A stretch of DNA of 64,000 bases from Podospora bellae-mahoneyi (taxonomy: Eukaryota > Ascomycota > Sordariomycetes > Sordariales > Podosporaceae): assembly GCF_035222275.1 (NCBI RefSeq), contig NC_085881.1:620001-684000 (forward strand), read 5' to 3'. The first letter of the stretch is position 1, and each line of letters opens with the position of its first letter. The notes beneath the pieces were generated by a model. It searched no databases. It had not been told where the DNA came from and worked only from the letters and a program-made list of their open reading frames with translations. Position numbers and translations under genes: made by a program. Shown piece after piece: positions 25,958 through 36,879 of the stretch.

Positions 25958-26202
25958 ACGAGAGACTGCCATCTTTACCTTTGCCGCAGCCTCCCCAGGC
26001 ATATTCCTCGAGCGGTTCGTCACCCCGGGTAAGCTCGATATCATCTGCTGCAAGCTCCCACCTTGGTTCGCAGTCGTCCTTCACCTCAGCTGCGTCCTCC
26101 AACGGCCCCAAGACCCCAGGCACGCTTTCCCCAACGCTTCCGGGTAACTCTGTACCAGGCCCGCAGAGTCAAGGACATCCAGGATACGAGCATTACCCAG
26201 CG

Positions 26203-28213
26203 ATGCAAAGTGGAACGGAGATGTACTACCAACCGGCACCTCACATGTCTACCGGCCAACAGCCGCCCCCGCAGACTGTCACTTCTCACTACGGCCAACA
26301 ACAACCACCTCTGTTGCACCCAGGTCCTGCTCAATACCCCCCAGCTCCCTATGGAAGTCAGTACGGTTACGGAAATGGCCTTGCCTCTCCGCAGACAGGA
26401 CCGCCCTCGGTGTCAAACCCGATGGGTGGTGGTCAGCCAGTCCTCCCTCTCCCCGGCGTGAACCAGCCAGGCATGCCCAACAACGCATACACGGCCGGCT
26501 TCGACACGACTGGCCAAGTCGCGCCACCGGGTATGAAACCCCGCGTGACAGCAACGCTTTGGGAAGATGAGGGCAGCCTGTGCTTCCAGGTCGAGGCTCG
26601 CGGCATCTGCGTCGCCCGCAGAGAAGGTTTGTTAATCCATTGTCCAAGCCATGGCATCGCCTCTGTTTGCTAACTCTGTCGCTCAGACAACCACATGATC
26701 AACGGTACCAAGTTGTTGAACGTGGCAGGAATGACACGTGGGAGACGCGATGGTATCTTGAAAAGCGAGAAGGTCAGACATGTGGTCAAGATTGGCCCCA
26801 TGCATTTGAAGGGTGTCTGGTGAGTGTGGCTCGCTCTTCGTGGCGTGAGGTGACCTGCTAACATGGTTCTTTAGGATCCCATTTGACAGAGCTTTGGAGT
26901 TTGCCAACAAGGAGAAGATCACCGAGCTTTTGTACCCCCTATTCGTGCACAACATCAGCTCCCTGCTTTATCACCCTGCGAACCAAAGTCGGGCCAACCA
27001 GGTTTTGACCGCGACGGCAGAACGCCGGAAGCAGGATAGTCTGCGCGCAGGTCAACCACCAAATGGCCTGCCGTCTATTCAGCAGCAGCCGCAGCACCAC
27101 CATCACTCGATGTCCCTTCCCGGTCCTCAAGCTCCTCTCCCATCGCATTCCAGCATGGGCCGCCCCTCGATTGATCGCGCGCACCCCTTCCCCACCCCAC
27201 CCACCAGCGCTTCCAGTGTGATGGGTCCTATGGGTGCCTCTGAGAACTTTCAATGGAGCCAGCAGAGCATGAACAACGGCCAGTCGAGTCAGATCTCGAT
27301 TGACACCACTTTGAGCAACAATGCCCGGTCGTTACCCAACACACCTGCGACCACGCCTCCCGGGTCTACCCTTCAAAGTATGCAGAATTACCCCCCGGTC
27401 AGCCAACCATATGACAGCTCGCGCCAAATGTACCAGGCACCGCCCCCGCAACAGTCCTCGTACACTTCTGCAAACCCCAACACCCAGGAAAGATCCATCT
27501 ACGGCCAGTCCAACTACGTAAAAACTGAAATGCCCCCCCCAGCCGGTCGCGCCACGGGCCAGGGAAACGAGCAGGGTGACTCGAAGCCGCAGAATGGGCT
27601 GATGCACGGCGAAAACCAGCCTGCCTCTGGACAGGAAGAGGAAGCCGACCACGAGCATGACCCCGAGTACACTCACGACAGCGGGGCCTATGACGCAAAC
27701 CGCAACTCGTACAATTACAGCAACCCCCAAGTGGCCTCGTTACCAAACGACCACGCTCATCTGTCTCCCGAGATCTCTGGTTCTCCCCACCAAGCTGGTT
27801 CCGGAAGAGCGACTCCTAGGACCGCCGCTGCCCCGCAATCATACTATGCCCAGCAAGGTTACCACACACCACCGCGCGCACCCGGTCAACCGTCAAGCAA
27901 TCTCTATAGCGTGATGAGCAGCGACCGCAATGCTCCCAACGGAACCAACGGCAGTGACGTCTATGCCAGCCAGCCGGACATGAACTCGATGCCAAACGGC
28001 TATGCGCCCCAACCACCAGTGCTGAACGGCTCAACGTCCTTGAAGCGCGGTAGAGACGACGATGACGACAGACCGAGCAGCGGCGGTGGCGGCATGTCAA
28101 TGGACATGAAGAGACGCAAGATGCTTGATGGCAGCGGGTCGATGCCATCACCCACTTTCAACCCCCCCATGGCGCAACCTGCTTCTACCATTCCTTCACA
28201 AAGACGGAGGTAA
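26203..28213 (+). CDS. asm-1: APSES-domain developmental transcription factor ASM-1/StuA
   Basis: The three exons are 26203-26626, 26687-26819 and 26875-28213, giving 631 residues. The APSES/KilA-N DNA-binding domain starts near residue 114 ([11 protein letters not shown]). It includes the hallmark segments [40 protein letters not shown] and [21 protein letters not shown] Gln/Pro/Ser-rich C-terminal half ends in an acidic-basic stretch with likely nuclear signals ([16 protein letters not shown]) and the terminal RRR seen in StuA proteins. I chose ATG 26203 because the following [13 protein letters not shown]...PPPQTVTS resembles the start of Fusarium and Aspergillus StuA proteins. The open frame, however, continues upstream to 25828 without any ATG. 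Family members control conidiation, sexual development and cell pattern. The long leader with uORFs implies translational control. Confidence 0.93.
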
Positions 28214-30518
28214 TACGGCGATAGCATCTTGATTTTCGCGACGAGTACCATCATTAGCGGCGTTGGCAGGAAATTGTGAGTCTGAACACGAGACGAACCG
28301 GATAGTGAGAGACGGGTGCTTCTGTCCAAGCTCTCTTTGCAGAACCAGACGGCAAGCTAGTTCTGTAAAAGCGAAGGCAGAGACCAGACGCACCAAACAC
28401 ACACACATACACCCACACTCCTTGCTCGTTTTCTGTGCAAAATCTTGCTTTTTTGTACTCGCTCAAGACGAACGACCAACAACGAAGGGCTCTTTTTTTT
28501 TTCTGGGAGGGCCCGGGTTCTCAAGGACGATTGCTCAGGCGAGCAAAACAGCTGACGATTCTCTTTGTTGGATGCTTGCTGATATGGCTGTACATGGCTG
28601 ATGAATTAACGGATTTTTTTGCATGGGCTGGCTAGGCGGGTCTAATCACTAAAGAGGATGGGCCAGGGGGGTGAGAGCAGCTTCTCTCATCCCTTGGGTT
28701 CGGGATGACATTTTTTTCTTCTCACTCGCCAAAAAACAAAGAAGGTTTTTGTCGGAACCGTCGCCTGTTTATGATCCTAGGCGCGGAGGCGGCAAAGAAA
28801 TGTGACGATAAAACGGGACTGGACCTTTTTTCTGCTTCTCTGGGGCTGGGGCTGCTGCTGTCGGGTTTCGTGGGGGGACAAACAGGGACGATTACTCGAC
28901 ATAGAGTCGAGGATATCAGAAGATGTCGATTGGGGGATGTGCTCGCACTGGTTGATTGGTCAGCGATGAAAGTCCTGGTTGACTTGGCTGGTGTGGTGGC
29001 ATAGGATCTGTTGCCGTTATAAACTGTTTCCCATCTTCTGTATGATTGTTCGCATTGGTCGGTGAGCGTTCCGGACATGATGGAAGAAGGAAAGGCGGTT
29101 AGCGGGCTCAGATGAGCGAAAGCAGCAGCTGCAGCAGCGGTCGCCTATGAGTGAGAATGCGGTTCAACAGACTTTTTTTTCTCTCTACTCTCTTATCCAT
29201 TGTTGATTTTTCCTAGCTCATGACGCTTATGACCAATGACTCTCGAATATTATTCTTCTCTTTTTTTTTCTCTCTTTCAATTGCTTCAAACAAAAGTTGC
29301 GGGGGCGGGTACGATGGAAGGGGATGGGATAGGGGAAGGCGTGAGGGGTTAGGGGTTGTTGTTGCTGTTGTTGTGTGTATGTTGCTGCTGACTGATGATG
29401 ATGTCAAATGATGGATGGTTTTTCGTTTTGATGTCGTCGCGCGTTGGAAATGGTTGATGGATTGGAAATGGTTGATGGGGTTTTGGTGGGAAGGGGGATG
29501 GATGTTTTTTTTTTTTTTTTTTTTGGATTGTTTTTTCTGTTGTGTTTTTGAGGTTTTTGAGGTTTTTATCAGAGTAACGACTTTATGAGAAAAAAGAGAG
29601 ATTTAAAGTTTACAACAACCAAAAAACAAAAAAAATGAGTGCCTTTGACAGATGCGGCATGTGAAGAAGACGGGATAGGAAATAGGGGGCGTGGTTTTGT
29701 GTTAGTTGATTTTGTCTTGTGAGATAAGTGCTGTGGTTTTGTTTGGTTTTGATCTGTTGTTGACATCATCATCAGGGGCGGCAACGCGGCGGCACGGTCT
29801 AGTTTGCGGCCGGTGAGAATAAGGGGGTATGATTGATGGTGGGTAGGGTGGTAGATTAACAGAGACCGCGATCAAATGTCAAGGTTGTGTTTGTAGATGC
29901 TTGTCATGGTCCTCTCATAGACTGCGAGTCTCATGTGCCGCCAATCGACGCCGATCATGACTACTACATCCTGGCCCATTTATATTCAAGGGGTTGATAT
30001 ACAGTTCACTTGAACCTCAGGTGTAGTCCCTTGGACGAAACTTTGTTGGGGCGGCTGTCCTTCCAATCTGTCGAAACATCTGGATGGCTATTCAAGGCAT
30101 GAATGTTGAAACGGCGGGTTTAAGGGGGGTGGAGACACATGCACAGGGACGCGCACATGTAAGGGGCAGGTCACGTGTCATAACCGTTGCTGGGCCACAG
30201 GGATAAACAGGCACAAACGCTGGCCTGAGTCGAAATGATTGGCTGGCCAGGACCAGGTGCCGTCGCAATCAAAGCAATTTCCCCTAGAGGGACAGGCCAC
30301 TGGAAGCACTGAATATCAGCGCCATAACTCTGGTGCAAGTACCACCGGCATCACAACAACATCCCACCACCGACAAATCCCTTTTCGCACAAGATTAGCT
30401 GGCTGGATTTCGGGGCTCTCTGCTTGCGATTTCTACTGACAGATTACCTATCTGCAGCACACCTGACGCGGGTAACTGACTTGCTTTTGTCCGTGTACAC
30501 ACTGTGATCGACCGCACC
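28214..30518. other. Intergenic region
   Basis: About 2.3 kb between two genes on the same strand. It should hold the 3' UTR of asm-1 and the promoter of the coiled-coil gene. It has many T- and G-rich homopolymer blocks, including a T run at 29505-29524. No gene was found. Confidence 0.5.
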
Positions 30519-33125
30519 ATGGCAGCGCCGTTATCGCCGACGCCGAGCGCGGCTCTCAATTTCTCAACGCCATCGGGCAGCCTGCACCACGGCAGACCGT
30601 ACGAAGCTCGACCTTATTTGATGAGCGATTCCTCCACCTCACAGCCGGACCGTTATAGCACCGAGAACGGCGCCGTCATCGTCGAGGAGCAGCAGAGCAG
30701 CAGAAACAACCACCACCACCACCACCGCAGCCGCGACGGGTCGCCTACCCCGCGTGGATCCTCACCGCCCAAGGTTCGCCCTGGTTCAACCTCGCGCATC
30801 ATGTCGGGCAACGAACTTTCACCGCTCAAGATTCTGCAGTCGCACCAGCACGCGCAGGTTCAGGCGGCACACCAACAGCAAAGTTCAGCCTCATCATCAC
30901 AGCCCACTTCTGCCGATTCTACTAGTAGTGGTCAACAGCCAGAAGATCTGGCGTCGCCTCCTCCGCCAAGGAATTCTTCTTCCATGCCCCCGCCGCCGGC
31001 GCTGCAAAGCCCGAGAAAAGCACCGATCAAGAGATTTCCCATCCGAGTCAACCAGCCCGGCCAGTTGTCCTCGTCCAACGAAAGCTCGCGACGCCCGTCC
31101 AACGAACGCCGCGGGTCTGACGAGCAGCAGCAGCGATTGGGCAGCTCCATGGGATCGTCGTCCCACCGGCCGGAAAACATGCTGGAGAACGAGGGGGTGA
31201 AGCACGCGATTGAGATTTTTGAGGATGACATCAACTCTGATGATCACAACGACGATGAGGTTGATATGGATGATAGCAACAACCGTCACAGACCGAGGGA
31301 CGCAGACGGGGACGAGAGGATGGGCATGCAGGACGAGACGACGATGGACGATGACGACATTGGCGCGAACGATACCATGACCAGCACATTTAGCACGTTT
31401 TCCGCGGTGCCAAAGGCGACGGTTATGGGCATGAGGAGTGACAGCCCGACCAAGTTTTCCATGTCCACCTCGTCAGGGCCGACGCCGAGGGGGGGGAGGG
31501 CGAATAATGGGACGGGGGTTCCGGACCGGTCGGGCGCGCAGCAGTTGTATGACGGTGGGGGTTCGACGAATCTGATGGACTTTACGGAGAATTTGCGGTT
31601 TGGGAGTTATGGAGCTCAGCCTATGCCTTCGAGACGGGGTGGTCAGGCGTCGCTGTCGTCGTCGACGACGTCGGGAAGGGGGGTGGGTGCTACGCCGCAG
31701 AGGAGTGGGGTTGCGAATCTGCTTGATTTTGATATCCCCCCAGCGCCGACGCCAAGGAGCGTTCCGACTATTACTCCTCGGGAGCTGGAGTCGCTCAAGT
31801 CGGGGTTTTTGTCGGAGATTTCGAGTTTGAAGGCGAGCCTTTCTGGCAAGGAGGCTGAGGTGCAGCATCTTAAGACTGCGGTGGGGGATGCGGAGAAGAG
31901 GGTGGGAGAGTGCATGGAGCAGCTTCGTGAGATCCAGGATGTGCACGAGTCCCTGACTACCGAGAAAGACTCTTGGGAGCGCCGAGGAAGGGAGATGGAG
32001 GTTGTTCTGCGGCAAGTCAAGGAAGAAATTGTCATGACCCAGCGCGAGAGAGAGGAGTTGGAATTCAAACTTCACGAATCAGAGCAGAGAAGAGAGGCAG
32101 CAGAGATGATGGCCCAAGACGCCGAGTCGAAAATGGCGGGTATGAGAGCTGGTCAGGCAGCCGGGAGCCATAACGCCCCTGGACAGGCGATCAACGCCAA
32201 CAAGGAGGTCGAATTGGCCGTCGAGCGAGTAGCCAAGGACCTCCACGCGCTTTACAAGTCCAAGCACGAGAACAAGGTTGCCGCCCTGAAAAAGAGCTAC
32301 GAGACGCGCTGGGAGAAGAAAGTCCAAGGTCTGCAGGCTCAGCTGGACGAACTGACGCGAGAGAATGAGGACTTGCGTCATGGGAGGGCGAACCAGATCA
32401 ACAACCTCAACCACCACCGCATTGCCGAGCTGGAGGAGGAGCGCGCGCAGAATGCGGCTCATATCCGTGAGCTGGAAGCCGAGAGCCAGAAGTTGGAGGC
32501 TATCCTGAGGACTGTTCAGGCTGACAATGCCGAGCTGAGGCTGCTTTTGGAGAGGGAGCGGGTCGAAAAGGGGGAGCTGGTGCAGCTGGCGGAGGAGATG
32601 ATGAATATGCAGGCCACCCTTGCTGCTGCTGCCCCTGCGCCTGCGCCTGCGCCGGAGCCGGAGCCCGCGCATGCTCCTGCTCCTGTTAGGACGATCAAGT
32701 CCCCTTCTCCTGAGCCAGCGCCAGTTGTTGCGCCTACGCCGAGCAAGACGCCGAATCGGAGGCAGAGCATGCTTGGTGGACCTGCAAAGACGCCTGGTAC
32801 CGGGCTGGGAGTGAGATCGAGCATGCCGCCGCCCAGTAGGTCTACTGGGTTGGGGGTCACGGATGAGAATCATGCTCCTCCCACGGGGAATAATTTCCGG
32901 ATGAGCGTCGGGCCAGGCGGGTTCAGAGCTTCTGGATTGAGGGCTCCGGGAGGAGGCCCGCAAAAGATGGGACTGGCGAGGAGCGGGAGTGTAGCTGGGC
33001 TGCATGAGAGGACCAAGAGCTCGAGCAGCGGCACTGGAGGACTACCCCGCCCCGGATCGGGGCAAGGGAGGGGGTTGATGGGCGGCGGTGGGTACAGCAG
33101 CGGTTATGGGAGGAGAAATGACTGA
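30519..33125 (+). CDS. Spindle pole body-associated coiled-coil protein (Cut12/SnaD-like)
   Basis: One intronless frame encodes 868 residues. I start it at ATG 30519, which has a strong context (ACC ATG G). The N-terminal 400 residues are disordered and Ser/Pro/His-rich, with an acidic block near 240-285 and short order-prone motifs such as KRFPIRVNQPG (about 167) and LMDFTENLRFGSY (about 352). Two long coiled coils follow, at about 418-545 and 560-695. The second begins with a conserved-looking VAKDLHALYKSKHENKVAAL segment that I associate with the fungal Cut12/SnaD family of spindle pole body proteins. An Ala-Pro repeat near 705-725 and a basic, Gly/Ser/Arg-rich tail end the protein. Family assignment is from recalled motif similarity; a generic coiled-coil mitotic protein remains possible. 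No enzyme domain is present. Confidence 0.68.
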   Translation: MAAPLSPTPSAALNFSTPSGSLHHGRPYEARPYLMSDSSTSQPDRYSTENGAVIVEEQQSSRNNHHHHHRSRDGSPTPRGSSPPKVRPGSTSRIMSGNELSPLKILQSHQHAQVQAAHQQQSSASSSQPTSADSTSSGQQPEDLASPPPPRNSSSMPPPPALQSPRKAPIKRFPIRVNQPGQLSSSNESSRRPSNERRGSDEQQQRLGSSMGSSSHRPENMLENEGVKHAIEIFEDDINSDDHNDDEVDMDDSNNRHRPRDADGDERMGMQDETTMDDDDIGANDTMTSTFSTFSAVPKATVMGMRSDSPTKFSMSTSSGPTPRGGRANNGTGVPDRSGAQQLYDGGGSTNLMDFTENLRFGSYGAQPMPSRRGGQASLSSSTTSGRGVGATPQRSGVANLLDFDIPPAPTPRSVPTITPRELESLKSGFLSEISSLKASLSGKEAEVQHLKTAVGDAEKRVGECMEQLREIQDVHESLTTEKDSWERRGREMEVVLRQVKEEIVMTQREREELEFKLHESEQRREAAEMMAQDAESKMAGMRAGQAAGSHNAPGQAINANKEVELAVERVAKDLHALYKSKHENKVAALKKSYETRWEKKVQGLQAQLDELTRENEDLRHGRANQINNLNHHRIAELEEERAQNAAHIRELEAESQKLEAILRTVQADNAELRLLLERERVEKGELVQLAEEMMNMQATLAAAAPAPAPAPEPEPAHAPAPVRTIKSPSPEPAPVVAPTPSKTPNRRQSMLGGPAKTPGTGLGVRSSMPPPSRSTGLGVTDENHAPPTGNNFRMSVGPGGFRASGLRAPGGGPQKMGLARSGSVAGLHERTKSSSSGTGGLPRPGSGQGRGLMGGGGYSSGYGRRND

Positions 33126-33917
33126 GGGATGGGTTATGAGATGATGATGCCTTGTACGGATTTTGACGATTTTTTTCTTTTTCTTTTACAGCTCTGGTTC
33201 TTTTTTGTTGTTGTTTGTTGCAAAAGACTATGGCGTGTGGGGCGGGAAGAGAGGGGGGTGAGTTGCTGCATGTTTGTTGGTTGACTGTCATTCTCGATTT
33301 GTTTTTTCTACAAGGCCATACTGGCGGTGTGGGCAATGGGTTCTTGAGGTATTTTCGAAGGAGGAAAAAGTTAAAGTCAGTCATGGAGGGAGGGGTAAAG
33401 GCGGCGTACGTAGTAGGGAAAGATATTTCAGATACCCCCCCTTTGCATATAGGCCATTAGCTATTTCATGATTTCTTTTCTTTTTTTCCCCCCTCCCCCA
33501 AGGCTTGTACTGCTGTTCTTTTGTGCTTCTTGGGATGGGTGGTGCTTGTCCGGTTTCTGGCTATGATAGACATGTTCGCGGCGGATTGATTTGGGGCTTG
33601 TATCCAGTATCATAAAGGCATCTCCTCTTGTTAAGATCGTAAATTTATTGTGTAATCATTCATCTAGTTTCTCCCACTGGATAGATATCTCATGTCGATC
33701 TGGTCTTGGACGAACAAGTATTGAAACCTTTCAAAAGTTTGTAATCTATTAATAATTATTCATCAAAAAGTTTCAGCTAGGTCTCCTAAGCTAGGTATCA
33801 GGTAGGTATCAGGGCCTCGTCTACAAAGTCGTGCGGTCGTTTGATAGTCATAAGTAATATACACGCGCCCGCCTCTCCAACCCTTTCCCTTTTTTCTAAC
33901 TCCAATTCTTTGTCTCC
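33126..33917. other. Convergent 3' intergenic region
   Basis: About 0.8 kb between the ends of a plus-strand and a minus-strand gene. It holds both 3' UTRs. It is AT-rich around 33600-33780 and contains a short tandem GGTATCA(G) motif near 33793-33813. No gene was seen. Confidence 0.6.
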
Positions 33918-35814
33918 TCACTGCTTATCCTCCTTGTCACACATCTCCTCCAACCTAATATCCCCATCCATCTGCCCCAACTCCTCATTACTCCGCTGCC
34001 CGTGATGCACCATCTTTACATTATTCCCCAGCGCCTCATCCATCTCCCTCCTCCACTTCTCACCCCTCCTCTTCAACAAGAAAATCGCCCCATTCCCCGT
34101 GATCCACGCAAATAATCCCACCATCAGACACAACCACCGATTCCCCATGGCGTCAATCAACGGCTGTGCAAGAATCGCTCCCACGCAAGAGACAAAGTTT
34201 CTCACAAAGTTATTGACCGCTACCCCAGACGAACTTCTTTGGGGCATGAACTCTGTCAGCATTGTCGTTACCGCACCAAAGACTAACATACTCCCTACTC
34301 CAAAGAGAAAGGTGGCGATGGCTGGGGCGGCAATGTACTTGAGCCCCTGACTAGCAGTGAAACCGTACACGATGAGAGAAAGCGGGTATAGAGAAGCAGC
34401 AAGCCACATGTTCTCTCCCATACGGTCCTCAGGGAGGTATATCAATTTGGGGGGGTTGACGCTGTCGTCGAAGCGGCCGGCGCGAAGTGCTTCGCGCTTC
34501 ATTATGTGGTCGAGCCAGCGGCCGCCGACGATGGAGGCGGTGATGTACCCCAAGGAAGGAGCGAGATACATGCAGCCGATGATGGTGCTTGTGAAATTGT
34601 AGGGTGGAGTGGAATAAGTTGATTGAATGGAGATGTTGAGGACGAAGAGAGAGCCAAAGGCCACGCTGGCCGAATAGACTGATATCAGCACCGGTGGATA
34701 GCGAAGGTAAGCAAGGACGGTGAGGGGGTCCCAAAGGAAGCGCTTGACGGTTGAAGCGGCGGATTTGATCGATTTGGCTGTCGTGGTGACACGGGTCAGA
34801 GGGTTGGCGGTTGGATTGGGGGAGCTGATGGGGGCTGTAGCCGGCTTCTTGTTGGCAAGTGTTTCTGGAAGACAGAAGAAAATCATGAGGAGCATGACGC
34901 CACCGTAAATAGTCAGGAACCACATCGTCGAACGCCAACCAAAGGCCCCAGATAAGCTACCGCCAGTAAGGGGGCTAATCAGCGGGCCGATGAGAGGGCC
35001 GAGATAAAAGAGGCCCATAGCTCTCCCACGCTCGGCCGGTTCCCAGATATCGGCAATGGTGCCGGCGCCGACGGCCTGAACAGAAGCTGACGCACCGCCT
35101 CCCAAGATTCTCATGACGATCAACATTGAAATATTGACGCTGATGGCGCTGAGTGCCGAGAAGACGACAAACATGGTGAAGGAAATGATGTAAATTGTCC
35201 GGCGGCCGAGGGTTTCAGAGAACGACGACCACCAGAGAGGAAAGATGGACATGGCAAGCATGTACATGGCCACCGTCAAATTAGTAATTGTGGTGGTTGC
35301 GTTCAACTCTTTTGCCAGGTCAGGGAGGGCAGCTACACGTTGTCAGTCAGCCTCCACAGTGTAGAGGGAAGAGGAAGAAACAAGACTCACGCAGAAATAT
35401 ACCAGAACCCATAGGGGCGCCAGCGGCAGCTAGAGCAACGACAGCTGTGATGGTCCATTTGGTGCCTCTCTTGTATTCTAGTGGTGTCTCAACTTCGGGA
35501 ATTATGGTGAATCTTCCAAACAGGCCACGCCGTTGGGATCTTGGAACGATAGGATTGTTTGGTCGAACAAAGGAAGAGCTCCGCCGCGATCTCGTCTGGG
35601 TGGGTTGAGTAGGAGAGAGTACATTCTCACGGTGTGATAGGCCTATCCCACCCTGGCCGGGTACATCATCCACGATGACGGCTTCTTCATCGGTGCTTAT
35701 CGACGTTCCTGTGTGGCTGCCGACCTCGAACTCTTCTTGGCCCGGGGACGATGGTCGGTCCGGCTTGGCAACGGATCCGGACGGACCATTCTCGTCAGAA
35801 GAGCCAACGGCCAT
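33918..35814 (-). CDS. MFS transporter, DHA1 drug:H+ antiporter type (Qdr3/Dtr1-like)
   Basis: Two exons, 35391-35814 and 33918-35332, are joined across a 58-bp intron to give 612 residues. A Ser/Pro-rich cytosolic N-terminus of about 110 residues is followed by FTIIPEVETPLEYKRGTKW and then about 12 membrane spans. The loop 2-3 motif after TM2 reads WWSSFSETLGRRTIYI, and the TM5 'motif C' region reads GLFYLGPLIGPLISPLTGGSL, both typical of 12-TM DHA1 antiporters. A long charged loop separates the two halves. The C-terminal tail is hydrophilic. Yeast relatives of this branch move polyamines, drugs or dityrosine; the substrate here cannot be told. It is transcribed divergently from PRO2, with about 1.07 kb between the start codons. 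Confidence 0.85.
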
Positions 35815-36879
35815 GACCTGTTAGACTTCGATAAGATGAGTGCTGAAAAGGAGCGGCGGGCCTGTCGTTGGTAGCCCCATATGATAGGGGCAGGTTCGAT
35901 CGATGACGAAATAGGAAAGGAAAAGATTCCTAACATCTAGTATAAATAAGGGACGATATGAAATATTATTTTAGGGGAGGTAGAGCTTGGCCGGGAATAA
36001 GCAGGCCGAGTGGGTGCTTCGACATCCTCGGCATCGCTTCTTCTGGGGCCGTTCCCAGTCCCGGGGCACGGTCAAACAAGCCGGTCTCTTTTAGCGTTGA
36101 GGAAGGAGCTGGCTGCCCCATGGGGAATCATCCATGGGAGTGCGGGTACGGGGTATGAGCCTGTAGCCGAGTGGATGGGAACCTATTACCAAGCAGTTCC
36201 TTCCACTGATACTGAATCAACAAGCTTCCGATACCCGTTGAGTTTTTAGTTCGGACGAACATCTCGAAGCACCAAAAGAAGCCGCCTTTGACCAACGGCT
36301 CGGAAGCGAAAGCGGCGAAATCACCCTTCTAGACGGCAAATTCGGCAACTCGCGACAAACTGCTCCTGTTTCCAGCACACCATGACAAACCGATTCCAAC
36401 CGCCTCGTTTTGCGCACGCCTTGTGCTCACTGCCGTGGCATCATCGATAAATGAAAAGTCGGGAAACATAGGTATGAGCGGGAAAGATGCAGCATCGCTG
36501 CTGACTGCATTGGAGAAAATGGCGGCAAATCCATTGCTTCGGCCGGAAGAGGATATAAGATGAGGAGGAAGGATCAATGTTAAGGAGAGCAGCAGTCCTA
36601 ACAGGCAGAATCATGGAGACACTGGGCTATCGGCCGTGATACTACCGTCCTGCCGGGCACCTCAATGGGTTGTTGTTGAAAGATGCAGGGACGTCCAGCC
36701 CTAAAGACTTTGACAGCACCCCGCAACCCCACATTGACTCACCCTCGCCCTGCCGCGTTGGAGGGGCACAACATGTGCCCCTCTGTGTCTTCCGACCTAC
36801 GGCCTGGCACCCGGTGACGACACTTGAAAAAGAATCCACTGGGATTTTTATATCAGCAGTAATAAACCTTCAAGTCAAA
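35815..36879. promoter_or_regulatory. Divergent promoter region between the MFS transporter and PRO2
   Basis: About 1.06 kb lies between two start codons facing away from each other, so it must carry both promoters. It contains a TGACTCA site near PRO2, an AT-rich segment next to the transporter start, and two small ATG-initiated frames on the PRO2 side (36665-36679 and 36683-36817) that would act as uORFs if transcription starts upstream of them. Confidence 0.55.
36735..36741. promoter_or_regulatory. TGACTCA, CPC-1/Gcn4-type site
   Basis: A perfect TGACTCA lies 139 bp upstream of the PRO2 ATG. This is the binding sequence of the bZIP regulator of cross-pathway (general amino acid) control, CPC-1 in Neurospora and Gcn4 in yeast. 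Its position in front of an amino acid biosynthesis gene supports a functional role. Confidence 0.6.

Noticed and set aside
36164-36174. TAGCCGAGTGG, resembling the A box of tRNA-Leu/Ser
   Set aside because: No matching B box (GGTTCGAATCC-like) and no acceptor-stem pairing downstream; not a tRNA gene.
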